From Acutalibacter sp. 1XD8-33 (GTDB lineage: Bacteria; Bacillota; Clostridia; Oscillospirales; Acutalibacteraceae), in contig NZ_RAZF01000015.1 of the NCBI RefSeq assembly GCF_003612555.1, positions 1 through 64,000 on the forward strand: a stretch of 64,000 nucleotides of DNA. The letters run 5' to 3'. How positions within the stretch are numbered: position 1 is the stretch's first letter; each line of letters starts with the position of its first letter. Below the pieces are notes generated by a model that was given only the letters and a program-made list of their open reading frames with translations, did no database searches and was not told the origin of the DNA. Shown piece by piece: positions 1 to 8,394 of this stretch. Position numbers and translations under genes: made by a program.

Positions 1-76
1 TTTCTCGCCCTGATTGGGAGTCTATCTTTTTCCCTTCACCTCCGCCACAAAACTACATTTTTTCCTCGGCGTTTTT

Positions 77-730
77 TTACATTTTATCACTGGCGCTGAC
101 AATAAGCCGTTCAAGGCAGTCCGGGTATTCCTGCTTCAGCTCCGCATATTCGCTTTCAGTGAGGAAAACATTCTGGTATTTGCCATAGGGCGCGGGCGGC
201 TCTCCACTCGCTCCCATTCGTTGGCTCTCTTTTAGTTTGTTTATATTTAGTTGGTTAGGGTAAAGTTTTCTTTGTATCATAGGTAAAGTTTTCTTTGTGT
301 CTGATGTACAGTTTTCTGTAGGACTGACATCAAGATTTCTTTGTGTCATATCTAAAGAAACCTTTACTACTTCCGGCACTTTCACATAAAGGCGGTTCGG
401 CGCGGAAAATCCCCGGCGTTCCCTCTCCAAAAGCCCGGCAATGTCCAGTTCTTTTAGGGAGTTCTGTATGGTCATGGTGCTTTTATCCAGTATTTCCGCT
501 ATCTCTGCTATGGGGTAGACAATATACGTCCTGCCCTCATTGTCCTGCCAGCCGTTTTTCTGTGAGAGGGTGGAACGGTCTAACAGCAGCGCATAGAGCA
601 GCTTTGCGGTCTGTGACAAGTCCATTTTCAGCAGGAAACGGGGATAGGGCAGATACGGCGGTATGATTGTTTCGGCTGTGATGTATTCAGCTATGGTTTT
701 CACCTCCTGTCTGTGGCTTCTGTTACGCAT
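77..730 (-). CDS. RepA-type replication initiator protein of the outer element
   Basis: The N-terminal 110 residues match the replication initiator protein A family found in Clostridial integrative elements, including an ITAETIIPPYLPYPRFLL segment and a winged-helix region that would bind the element origin. The C-terminal part is low in conserved residues and stops soon after a YGKYQNVFLTESEY segment. Relatives usually continue further, so this one may be shortened. The start is odd. The only ATG (730) has no ribosome site, whereas AGGAGG lies at about 703-708 and the codon 8 bases after it is ATA (692-694), where relatives seem to begin. The gene is the last visible cistron of a minus-strand run after the relaxase. 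Confidence 0.7.
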   Translation of the reverse strand: MRNRSHRQEVKTIAEYITAETIIPPYLPYPRFLLKMDLSQTAKLLYALLLDRSTLSQKNGWQDNEGRTYIVYPIAEIAEILDKSTMTIQNSLKELDIAGLLERERRGFSAPNRLYVKVPEVVKVSLDMTQRNLDVSPTENCTSDTKKTLPMIQRKLYPNQLNINKLKESQRMGASGEPPAPYGKYQNVFLTESEYAELKQEYPDCLERLIVSASDKM

Positions 731-803
731 TTAAAACGGCTTTTCCGGGGGTAAAGGATAAATGTACCGCATACCCATTGAGCAGCAGCCGGAAAGCCTT
801 GAT

Positions 804-1190
804 TTACGGGGGTTCTGTATTTTCTAAAGCGTGACATTTCCCCCTCTGTTTCCGCTTGCGCTGTGCGGCTCTGGTTCTTTTCATGCGTCCGGCACAATCG
901 GGGCAGTATTTCCCCCGGTTGGATTTTGGGAGAAACTGACCGCCGCACTCGGTACAGCGTTTCAGTTCTGCCCGGTGGAGTAGGGCGGCTTCCAGTTTCC
1001 AGTCAAGGGGAAGCACGGCGGCAATGAACCAGCGGCAGAGAAGCGAATAGCTGATACTTTGCACACATACACAAGGCGCGCCGTTATCCAGTACAATACA
1101 GTTGCCGTTATCGTAGTTACAGCACTCATGCACAAGGCGGCGGGCGGCTCTGTGCTTTGGGTAATCCATGTAGGGGCGTTTACCGTTCAT
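804..1190 (-). CDS. Cysteine-rich VLP-domain protein
   Basis: A 128-residue protein of the Cys_rich_VLP family that accompanies relaxases in Clostridial mobilizable elements. Two cysteine clusters are visible: CCNYDNGNC near residue 23 and a zinc-ribbon-like CTECGGQF followed by KYCPDC near residues 76-97. A basic C-terminus follows (about KRTRAAQRKRKQR). It probably binds zinc and perhaps nucleic acid; the molecular role is not known. Its start overlaps the relaxase stop by 11 bases, so translation is likely coupled. A second copy of the family sits in the inner element (17705-18082). Confidence 0.8.
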   Translation of the reverse strand: MNGKRPYMDYPKHRAARRLVHECCNYDNGNCIVLDNGAPCVCVQSISYSLLCRWFIAAVLPLDWKLEAALLHRAELKRCTECGGQFLPKSNRGKYCPDCAGRMKRTRAAQRKRKQRGKCHALENTEPP

Positions 1191-2811
1191 TTTCCCGCCC
1201 CTTTCTGCGCTCTGGCTTGCGCTTTAAAATCTGCTCAATGTTGCCCTTTACGGTCTGCAATTCCTTTGTGCGTTCCCTCTTTGCCCGGTACTCGTTGTAA
1301 AGGGCGTTTTTCTCTTTGGTAAGCTGCTCAATCTCGGTCTGTAAGGTTTTGGACGCTGGCAGTTTTTGGATTCCCTGTGCCTTAAAATACCGGGTGGCAG
1401 CTTCGGTTATCATAAAATCGCTTTCGTGCTGCTCCCGGTAGTTTTTGTGGGCTTTCTCTGTTTTCTGTGCTTTCAGCCCGTCACGGGCGGGCTTGGTCTT
1501 GATGTATGCCAATAGCTGTTTCTGCAAGTCCTTTTTCTCATGCAAGGTGCTTTCCACGGTTTTCAGTTCGGCGTGGACGCTGTTCAGCTCCGCACTGGCG
1601 GCGGCAAGGGCGGCTTTCAGTTCTTCCGGGGAAGAAAAGCCGGATTCCTCATAAATACTCATGGTCGCCGCCATTTGCTTTAAGTTGTGGACAGCCGCCC
1701 AGCGGTCATATCCTATGCCCTTGCCCTCGGCTCGTTTCGCTTCCCGGTCTACCATGCGTTGTACGCTGTCATTCTTCGGGGCGTTTATGGCAACTTTATT
1801 GCGCTGTAAGCGGTCTTTTATGCTCCGTGGGTATTCCTCTTTGGGTAGGTGCTTTTCGGCGGCTCTGGCGGCGTTCTGTGCGTTTATGGTGAGTGCTTCC
1901 AATACGGCGGCACGGTCAAAATCATCACCTAACTTCCGGGCGGTGATTGGCTTCGTCCTGTCCGGCGTGAGATACGATAATCTCCCCCGGCTCTCCTTGA
2001 CGGTCACGCCCTGTTGTAGCAGTTTCCCGGAAAAATCCTCAAAGGAAACGGCAGAGGACAGGGCGGCTCGGATTGTGCGCCGTAGTTTCTCCTTGTCGGT
2101 TTCAACCTTGGTCTGTTTGGGCGGCTCTCCCGTGGCGGCTTGGGAAGCGTTCTCCTTATCCAGTGCGGCTTGTCCTTTCCGTTTCGCCCAATACTCACGC
2201 TCGGTAATGCGGTTCTTGCTCCCGTTCAGCAAGTCAATCTGATAGAGGTTTTCCCGGTGGCACATCTCCATGACTTCCGCTTTGAAGTATTCCATAGCTG
2301 CGTCCGTACAGCGGTGCTTGCAGCCCTCTCTTGTGTCGGCTGGTCTTTCCATGTACGGCAATAGTGGTACTTCCGCAATCCGTAGGGAATTGATTACGAT
2401 ATGCACATGAATGTTGCCGCTGTGGTTATGCCCGTCCGGGTGGGTGCATACCAACGCTTGATGTCCGGGGAAATGCTCTTTACAGAACTGCTCGCCCAAC
2501 GCTTGCGCCCGGTCTACGGTCAAGCCGTTGTCTGGTGCGTCACGGGGGTCAAAGCTGATAATATAATGGTGGCTCTTTACGTCCTCCCGTTTCTGATTCT
2601 TGCCATATTTCAGATTGGAACGCATACACGCTATGGCGAAATCTTCCCCGCCGCAATTCAGAGAGGAAATGAGATAGCCTGTCCTCGGAACAATCTGCCC
2701 GTTTTCATCAAGGGTGGGCTTCATGGTAAACTCGTCATGCTCAAAAGTTAGGTATTGTTCAGCCGCCCCATAATTGGCATTTTTAGAGCTGATATGTTTG
2801 AACGTTGCCAA
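1180..2811 (-). CDS. MOBP-type relaxase
   Basis: Relaxase that would nick the element oriT and carry the strand into the recipient. The N-terminal relaxase domain holds the metal-binding histidines in HPDGHNHSGNIHVHIVINS (about residues 124-142). The C-terminal 250 residues are rich in Lys/Glu/Ala and predicted helical. A TTG start at 2811 is chosen because it gives the family start (ATFKHISSKNA) and has AGGTGA about 5 bases upstream; an in-frame GTG at 2820 overlaps that ribosome site. It overlaps the end of MobC by 29 bases and is followed by the Cys-rich VLP gene, forming a mobC-relaxase-VLP operon. Confidence 0.9.
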   Translation of the reverse strand: MATFKHISSKNANYGAAEQYLTFEHDEFTMKPTLDENGQIVPRTGYLISSLNCGGEDFAIACMRSNLKYGKNQKREDVKSHHYIISFDPRDAPDNGLTVDRAQALGEQFCKEHFPGHQALVCTHPDGHNHSGNIHVHIVINSLRIAEVPLLPYMERPADTREGCKHRCTDAAMEYFKAEVMEMCHRENLYQIDLLNGSKNRITEREYWAKRKGQAALDKENASQAATGEPPKQTKVETDKEKLRRTIRAALSSAVSFEDFSGKLLQQGVTVKESRGRLSYLTPDRTKPITARKLGDDFDRAAVLEALTINAQNAARAAEKHLPKEEYPRSIKDRLQRNKVAINAPKNDSVQRMVDREAKRAEGKGIGYDRWAAVHNLKQMAATMSIYEESGFSSPEELKAALAAASAELNSVHAELKTVESTLHEKKDLQKQLLAYIKTKPARDGLKAQKTEKAHKNYREQHESDFMITEAATRYFKAQGIQKLPASKTLQTEIEQLTKEKNALYNEYRAKRERTKELQTVKGNIEQILKRKPERRKGRENER

Positions 2812-3178
2812 TGGCTTCACCTACTTTCTGCAAGACTTCAAACTTCAAGGCGGCAAGCTCGGAGAGGGCGGCTCGTACCTCTTGGGAGAGGGCGTTATAA
2901 GGTGTGCCGTACTCGTTCAGACAGCGGGCAATCTGGTTTAAGTTGCCGCCGATTTTTCCATACTCGGCGGTTAACTTCCCAACGGCAGATAACAATTCAT
3001 CATTGACCGGGGAAACAGTGATAACCGGGCGTATGCTTGACTTGGTTAGGGCTTGCCGGATATATTCAGACTGGCTCATTTTGTAGAGGGAAATGCGCTC
3101 GGAAAACTCTGTATATTCTTCCTCGGTCAAGCGTGTCTTGATTACCCGGCGGCGGTGGGGCGTATTGTACTTTTTCAT
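2783..3178 (-). CDS. mobC: MobC-type relaxosome accessory protein
   Basis: A 131-residue protein with an N-terminal ribbon-helix-helix-like region (RLTEEEYTEFSERISLYKMS) and the MobC signature GGNLNQIARCLNE in the middle. MobC proteins bind next to the nick site and help the relaxase load. The ATG at 3178 follows AAGGAGG with a good spacing; a longer reading frame to 3229 has no ribosome site. It is directly upstream of and overlaps the relaxase. The probable oriT lies just upstream at about 3240-3320. Confidence 0.88.
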   Translation of the reverse strand: MKKYNTPHRRRVIKTRLTEEEYTEFSERISLYKMSQSEYIRQALTKSSIRPVITVSPVNDELLSAVGKLTAEYGKIGGNLNQIARCLNEYGTPYNALSQEVRAALSELAALKFEVLQKVGEAIGNVQTYQL

Positions 3179-3240
3179 GGCTGTGAACCTCCTTTCTTGG
3201 GTGGATTTTTCAAGCGGCGCAAGCCGCAAAAAGGCGGGCT

Positions 3241-3441
3241 TGGGGTGGCAACCCCAACAAGATTCCCGCAGGACAAAATTGAGCGGTTAGCGAAATTTGG
3301 TACTGTGGTAGAATCTTGCTCTTAGAAAGTGGCGGCTTCCTCTGTGTGGGCTTTTGCTGATAACCCCGGCTTGCGTGGTGTGGATTGCGCCAATTTTGCG
3401 GCAGTTTTTTCTCCCGCTGTAAAGCCGGGGATAAGCAAAAC
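3241..3441. other. Candidate oriT and inverted repeats upstream of mobC
   Basis: This non-coding stretch between mobC and the next regulator contains nested inverted repeats: TGGGG/CCCCA (3241-3256), CAAGATTC (3258-3265) with GAATCTTG (3311-3318), and a longer imperfect pair (about 3350-3372 with 3422-3441) centred on CCCCGGCTT/AAGCCGGGG. The position immediately upstream of mobC and the relaxase fits an origin of transfer. The nick site cannot be assigned by eye. The 3350-3441 pair could also act as a terminator. Confidence 0.4.
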
Positions 3442-3518
3442 AGGCGTAAAAAAACAGGAAACCTTATTCCCCGATTTCCTGTTTCGTATCTTCGCCAGTA
3501 ACGGCGGTTATCTCTTTG

Positions 3519-3947
3519 TTATTCCCCGGAAACAAACTTGTAGCCTATCCCTAAAATGGTCTTTATGTAAGTGGGACTCCTGCTGTCCGGCTCTATCTTT
3601 TTCCGTAGATTACATATCACATTTGTAACGCTTGACTGGCAGCTTTCGCTCCCCATGCTCCACACGGCTTCAAAAATTTGCGCCTTTGTGAATACCCTCC
3701 CCGGACTGGCGGCAAGGTAGCAGAGTGCGCCGTATTCTAAACGGGTGAGGGAAACGTCAATCCCGTTTTTCAGTACCCGGCGTTGGTGTAGTCTGATTTC
3801 CAGTCCGGGGAAAACCAGCGCGGGGGAGTGGGGCGGCTGTATGGCTTCCAGCGGTATCATATCCGCAAGGGCGGCTATGGCTTTTTCAACTGCTTTTTCC
3901 TCGGTATCATTGAATATCAGCATGGCTATTTTCCCGACAAACCTCAC
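3519..3947 (-). CDS. OmpR-type winged-helix regulator without receiver domain
   Basis: A 142-residue protein. Residues 45-140 form an OmpR/PhoB DNA-binding domain (LTRLEYGALCYLAASPGRVFTK, then IKTILGIGYKF). The N-terminal 40 residues are too short for a phosphoacceptor receiver and show no conserved aspartate pocket, so phosphorylation control is unlikely. It probably regulates element genes. The GTG start at 3947 sits inside AGGAGGTG; an ATG at 3923 is the alternative. It lies between the sigma factor/HTH pair and the mobilization operon. Confidence 0.75.
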   Translation of the reverse strand: MRFVGKIAMLIFNDTEEKAVEKAIAALADMIPLEAIQPPHSPALVFPGLEIRLHQRRVLKNGIDVSLTRLEYGALCYLAASPGRVFTKAQIFEAVWSMGSESCQSSVTNVICNLRKKIEPDSRSPTYIKTILGIGYKFVSGE

Positions 3948-3967
3948 CTCCTGTCATGCCGCCTTTT

Positions 3968-4168
3968 TCAGTCAAAGCGGAACTGGAACAGGGCAGTGAT
4001 AAGCCGCCGTTTTATGCTGTCCTCGGTGTCTGTGTTGACGTGCCCGTTTTCAAGGGCGGCAAAGCGGATTCGTTTGCTGTAATGCCGTAAAACCTCGTCC
4101 ACGGCTTCCGGCTCGCCGTTTGTCGCCCGGACAATGGTTTCATATGGCACAAGGTTAGTATTCCCCAT
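3968..4168 (-). CDS. Small helix-turn-helix protein (HTH_16-like)
   Basis: A 66-residue protein resembling the small helix-turn-helix proteins that follow the sigma factor in Tn916- and Tn1549-like elements (YETIVRATNGEPEAVDEVLRHY). The ATG at 4168 follows GGAGGG and overlaps the end of the sigma-factor gene by 14 bases, which implies coupled translation. It probably takes part in controlling element transfer or excision genes. The family assignment rests on the sequence pattern and the position. Confidence 0.75.
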   Translation of the reverse strand: MGNTNLVPYETIVRATNGEPEAVDEVLRHYSKRIRFAALENGHVNTDTEDSIKRRLITALFQFRFD

Positions 4169-4598
4169 GTGAAAATCCCTCCATTTCTTTCTGCAACATC
4201 TGTAATGCGCTGTGAATATAATGCCACGCTGTACTTTTGCAATGTCCGTATAAATCCGCGATTTCCTGTTGTGTGTAATTCCCGAAAAAGTAAAGGTAAA
4301 TGATTTCTCTCTTTTTCTCCGGTAGGGATAACAGGGCGGCGGCAAGCTCCCCATTGGTGAGGATAATTGTCTGACCGCAGATTGTAACAGGGTATTGTTC
4401 GTAAGGTGATTTGAGAGCTTCGTCTGATGTGCTTAGGGGATAGAATTTTTCTTCTGTGAGGTATTCAAAGGATATTTCTCTTTGCCGCCGCCTGTTCCTG
4501 TCACGCCATGCATTGATAGCGGCATAGCGTATGACGACTTTGCAGAAACCATTGAAAGAATACATGATATGTTCCCTGTATGCTTCTGTGCAGTCCAT
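4155..4598 (-). CDS. Element-encoded sigma-70-like factor
   Basis: A 147-residue sigma-70 family protein. The N-terminal part (YSFNGFCKVVIRYAAINAWRD) resembles region 2. The C-terminal part has a region 4 helix-turn-helix (TQQEIADLYGHCKSTAWHYI, about residues 108-127). Proteins of this type occur in Clostridial conjugative and mobilizable elements and are thought to control element transcription. ATG at 4598 has AAAGGGGG upstream. The HTH_16-like gene follows and overlaps it. Confidence 0.82.
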   Translation of the reverse strand: MDCTEAYREHIMYSFNGFCKVVIRYAAINAWRDRNRRRQREISFEYLTEEKFYPLSTSDEALKSPYEQYPVTICGQTIILTNGELAAALLSLPEKKREIIYLYFFGNYTQQEIADLYGHCKSTAWHYIHSALQMLQKEMEGFSHGEY

Positions 4599-4705
4599 AG
4601 AAAATTCCCCCTTTCTCCCACATGGGAAACAATATTGATAAGTTCATTTATTTTGCAAGAGGCAGCTTTGTTTTAGTCGGCTGCCCCTTGTTAAACCATA
4701 ACAAT

Positions 4706-6844
4706 TTAATCAAGCAATTCATCAGATAAGACTACAACAAAATTAGTTTTCTTATCTGTTCGCGCCCGTTTCAGCCATTCCTGTTTTTCTTCCTTTGTCA
4801 TGCAATCAAGCAGAATTGTAAACCGGGCAATATTATTAGCTTCATAGTATTTCTCGGCATATTTTTTCAAATCACTTGATTGCATATAATCTGAAAGTAC
4901 GGCAAAGAAATTTGATTTATTATCCTGTTCCGATTTATCTATATACTGTAAAATTAAATCTGCGTCCATGTTCTGTACAATAGTTGAAAAGAGCGCAATT
5001 TTATCAGCGTCATATACTTTCTTGTAGTAATCTTTTTGGGTTACTTCATCTAATACTGAAAAGAGTGCAGAAAATCTAATCAAGTCCTCATTTTGAAAAT
5101 ATTTTTCTGTCAATGCTGGTATATCATCAGTTGCAACAGGCGTTATACTCATAATTAAAGGCATTTCTATTGTCGGACTAATATTTGCACTTTTCAAAGA
5201 ATAAATCAATTCTTCTATTGCCGAAACAGCTTCGCTGTCATTTATATAATCTTTTGCAGTATCAGAAAAATACACCGTCATTTTCGAGTTGTCTTTCATG
5301 ACAATTTCTGTTACTCCATAGTATTGCTGGGCTTTTGCATATACGTTCCAACCCATTTCAATAATATAGGAATTGCAGTAATATCCTTTTTGTGTATAAG
5401 TGTATTTGTATGATTCATTATTTTCAAAATCCGTATTATCCAAATTTTCATTATCCAGATACCAACCAAACCCTAAATTTTCATCATAAATATATGTATC
5501 TGTTCCGTTGTTTTTCTTCTCTGATATTGATGCCGCAGTTTCTATAACCAATCCCTTTTCTTTTTCTGTAAGATTTTTCATATATTTACACTGTTCTGTG
5601 ACATCTTCAAGAAGTGTTTCCTTATTGTCAAACGGTCCAATAGATGTCCAGCTATCTTTTCGCACCACAACAAACTTGATGCTTCCAACTGATACAGATG
5701 CCTGTGGTCTATCTTCTTCGTCCGCACCTTCACAAAAGATATAATACACTCCATTATCTGTTAAAACTTCATTCAATATTTCGCTGTCCCTCCACGTTTT
5801 CTTATCATTAGCAACAGAAGGGGCGGCGTATGCACCAGTCACAAAAAAGCAGACGCAAACAGCAACCGTAAAAATGGCAGTAATGGCAATAATCACTTTT
5901 GATTTTTTCCTAAATTTCATAATCGCACCTAACCTTTCTTTTAACTGTTCTGCTCCCTCTGTCAAAGTGACGGAAGCTAAAGAACTTTTGTAGAGATTGT
6001 TTGATTTCAAAAATGAAATTAGTATATCTCCATACTCACGCCTTGCGGTATCGTCAAGTACAGATATAACTTTTTCATCACATGACAATTCACATGATTT
6101 ATTCACTTCCTTTTCCAGCAAATATACAAAAGGATTGAACCAATGGACGCACACAACAATCTGTATCAGCCATTTATAAAACATATCCCTCTGCTTGTAG
6201 TGAATTAGCTCATGCACAAAGATATAAGATAACTCTTTATCTTCCAATTCGCCAACAGGCAAAATGATTCTTGGTCGAAAGAAACCGATCAGCATGGGGG
6301 AAGCAATCAGAGAATTACGGGATAATTCAACCCTTGTTTTTATATTCAGTTTTTCTTCACAATCAGATAGCAGATTCAAGATTTTTATATCCGATACCTC
6401 TTTATTTCCTGCTTTGATGTATTGGATAAATCCTTGATAAACTGTTACCTTACGAACAAATAAAATCAGTGCCAATGCTGACCAGATAAAAAACAGGCAG
6501 ACATATTTATTAAATGGCTCACGCATGGCAGCGGCGTTTATTTCCCGGTTTGTCTGTATCGGCTCTGCTTCGTTGTTACCCGTATCTGCGGGAACGGGTA
6601 TATTAGGGCTTGTAGGAATTTCATTCGTTATTGCTACTGTGTCGATTTTTTCAAACAGGCTTCCAACAACCGCATTATCGGGAGTAAAGGGAAGCAGAAA
6701 CCGCAAAGCAACAACTATCCAGATATAATACTGCCAACGCTTGCTGAACTTGTTTTTATACAGCGGCTTCAATCCCAAAATGAAAAGCAGTAACAGTGCG
6801 CCGGAAACAGAAAGCGACAATAATACTTTTATAAATTCATTCAT
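4706..6844 (-). CDS. BlaR1-like M56 membrane metallopeptidase / signal transducer
   Basis: A 712-residue membrane protein of peptidase family M56. Several N-terminal membrane helices (about residues 5-28, 40-52, 112-132) precede the zinc protease motif HELIHYKQRD (H211, E212, H215) and the downstream CELSCDEK. A further membrane helix lies near residues 323-349. The extracytoplasmic C-terminal 350 residues are not a recognisable penicillin-binding domain, so the sensed signal may not be a beta-lactam. By analogy with BlaR1 it would trigger cleavage of the BlaI repressor. ATG at 6844 overlaps the BlaI stop by 8 bases, giving a blaI-blaR operon. The genes are more A+T rich than their neighbours, which suggests separate acquisition. 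Confidence 0.85.
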   Translation of the reverse strand: MNEFIKVLLSLSVSGALLLLFILGLKPLYKNKFSKRWQYYIWIVVALRFLLPFTPDNAVVGSLFEKIDTVAITNEIPTSPNIPVPADTGNNEAEPIQTNREINAAAMREPFNKYVCLFFIWSALALILFVRKVTVYQGFIQYIKAGNKEVSDIKILNLLSDCEEKLNIKTRVELSRNSLIASPMLIGFFRPRIILPVGELEDKELSYIFVHELIHYKQRDMFYKWLIQIVVCVHWFNPFVYLLEKEVNKSCELSCDEKVISVLDDTARREYGDILISFLKSNNLYKSSLASVTLTEGAEQLKERLGAIMKFRKKSKVIIAITAIFTVAVCVCFFVTGAYAAPSVANDKKTWRDSEILNEVLTDNGVYYIFCEGADEEDRPQASVSVGSIKFVVVRKDSWTSIGPFDNKETLLEDVTEQCKYMKNLTEKEKGLVIETAASISEKKNNGTDTYIYDENLGFGWYLDNENLDNTDFENNESYKYTYTQKGYYCNSYIIEMGWNVYAKAQQYYGVTEIVMKDNSKMTVYFSDTAKDYINDSEAVSAIEELIYSLKSANISPTIEMPLIMSITPVATDDIPALTEKYFQNEDLIRFSALFSVLDEVTQKDYYKKVYDADKIALFSTIVQNMDADLILQYIDKSEQDNKSNFFAVLSDYMQSSDLKKYAEKYYEANNIARFTILLDCMTKEEKQEWLKRARTDKKTNFVVVLSDELLD

Positions 6845-7211
6845 TTTCTTTTCTCCAAAATGTTTCAATCTCTTTCAATTCATCTGCCGAAAGAATATCC
6901 TGCCGCAACAAGGTTGATACTAAGTTTTTCACATTCCCGCCGTAGACTTTATCAAGAAAGCTGTGGGTCTGCATGGTCTGGTATTCTGCTTCTGTTACCG
7001 TAGCCACATACTCATTCTTCCTGCCGATTTTTTTGACTTTCAAGAACTTTTTTTCGCCCAGACGGGAAAGCAGAGTGAGTACGGTGTTGTTCTTCCATTC
7101 GTTCTTGTCTTTTTCCAATTCCTCCATGATGAGGGAGTATAAAGCCGCCCCTCCATTCTTCCAGATGATTTTCATTAGTACCAGTTCGGATTCAGAAATT
7201 TGCTGTGCCAT
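6837..7211 (-). CDS. BlaI/MecI/CopY-type transcriptional repressor
   Basis: A 124-residue protein with the BlaI winged-helix fold: SESELVLMKIIWKNG at the N-terminus, a recognition helix in NNTVLTLLSRLGEKKFLKVK, and a C-terminal dimerization helix. It would repress its own operon until the M56 protease is activated. The ATG at 7211 has AAGGAGGAC upstream. Two near-identical repeats lie immediately upstream (7230-7278) and are good operator candidates. Confidence 0.9.
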   Translation of the reverse strand: MAQQISESELVLMKIIWKNGGAALYSLIMEELEKDKNEWKNNTVLTLLSRLGEKKFLKVKKIGRKNEYVATVTEAEYQTMQTHSFLDKVYGGNVKNLVSTLLRQDILSADELKEIETFWRKENE

Positions 7212-7229
7212 ATTGTCCTCCTTTTTATC

Positions 7230-7278
7230 TTAACATTTTGTAGGTATGTATTTATATTAACACTTCGTAGGTGATAAT
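7230..7278. promoter_or_regulatory. Candidate BlaI operator repeats
   Basis: Two direct repeats, 7230-7250 and 7258-7278, share TTAACA followed five bases later by GTAGGT and are 28 bases apart. They lie between the blaI start and its expected promoter. The repeated TGTAGGT-like core resembles the TGTA/TACA half-sites bound by BlaI-type repressors, so autoregulation is likely; binding is inferred. Confidence 0.45.
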
Positions 7279-7526
7279 GCAATGCCCTAAAAGAAATTTA
7301 AGAATTTATAAAAAGATAGGGGTGGGATTCCGTAGTAGTCGGCATTCGTGGTAATGTGTATAACTGGCTGTCTTTTGGAATTGTGGGTAACTCTGTTTGC
7401 AGGACGTGGGAAAGCTGCACTTTAGCTTTTCCATGTGCTGTGAACAGGGTTATCCATGATTCCATAGCCTGTTATGCACATTTCCACAATGCTCCTTTTG
7501 TTCCTCCCGGCGCGGGGCTTCTCCCG
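7279..7526. other. Gap without a recognised gene
   Basis: Between the blaI promoter region and the recombinase stop codon I see no convincing gene, RNA or strong hairpin. Short frames here overlap the recombinase in other frames and have no family resemblance. Confidence 0.5.
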
Positions 7527-8281
7527 CTAACTGACTTTCTTTTTCGGCTGGTTGCTTTTCTTTCCCTCCCGCCTTGCCCTCTGCTGGTCGGCTTTCTTCC
7601 GGCGGTATGCCACAAGCCGTTCCGTTTCCTCCGGCGTGAGGTCTGCCCCGGTCTTTTCAACCGCCATTAGCTCCTTTATGGATTTCTGCCTGGGCGGCTT
7701 CTCCGGCTCTGTGGCTTTTCGTTTCTCCCGCCATTCCTTTTGCCACTCCCGGTTGTGTGCAAGCCGCTTTTCCTCGGCTTCCTGTTCCTCCGGGGTGAGA
7801 AGCCCCGCCTTTTTCCTCGCGGTAAATTCCCGTTTCTCTGCCTTGCGTTTCTCATACCGCGCCTTTGCAAGCTCCTTTGACCGGGCTTCCTTTGCCGCCT
7901 GTTCCTCACGCTGGCGGCCTTGTTCCTCTACCTCTGCCGGGGTGACGATATATTCCGGCACTTCAAAAGCCCCGATAAAGTTCAGATAAATGTCTATCCG
8001 CTGGCGGCGGTCATTCCCCCGCCCCTCGCCCTCATGCACAACCACTTTCTCAATAAACTCATTGAGCATGGGCGTTGTAAGCTCGGAGAAGTCGGTATAG
8101 CGTTTCACAAGCTGGATAAACTGGTCTGTTTTCAGCCTGTCGGCGTTCCAGTTTTCAATCTGCCTCTGCCATTCGGCTATGGACGTTTCCAGTCCGGTCT
8201 GTTCCTCGTCATATTCATTCAGCAGCCGGGTAAAATGTTTGTCGGGTATCTTGCCCGTGGCGTTGCCCTCAGAGAGCTTTT
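7527..8281 (-). pseudogene. C-terminal half of a large serine recombinase, severed by insertion
   Basis: The frame encodes the C-terminal part of a TnpX-like large serine recombinase: the region after the zinc ribbon, then the DUF4368-type tail with a very charged end (EEQAAKEARSKELAKARYEK and similar). It has no start codon. Reading upstream, it stays open to the junction at 8275-8281, where the codons for K-L-S-E-G-N begin. The missing N-terminal half ends with K-K-L at 21116-21122, 12.84 kb away. The two halves join in frame, so one gene was split by the intervening element. Confidence 0.85.
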
Positions 8282-8300
8282 GTCAAGGGTAAATTTGTCC

Positions 8301-8352
8301 AAACAGATTTTACCCATGTAGAAAGACATATTCTACACAGGTAAATCTGTTT
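8301..8352. repeat. Imperfect inverted repeat at the left end of the inner element
   Basis: Arms 8301-8323 and 8331-8352 (AAACAGATT...GTAGAA) pair with few mismatches around a 7-base loop. The repeat lies about 20 bases inside the element boundary and about 40 bases past the radical SAM stop codon. It could be an attachment-site arm recognised by the recombinase, or the transcription terminator of the cargo operon; there is no long T run. Confidence 0.55.
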
Positions 8353-8394
8353 AAGATTATCCAAATATAAAGTATTGAGCGAATATAGCAAGAT

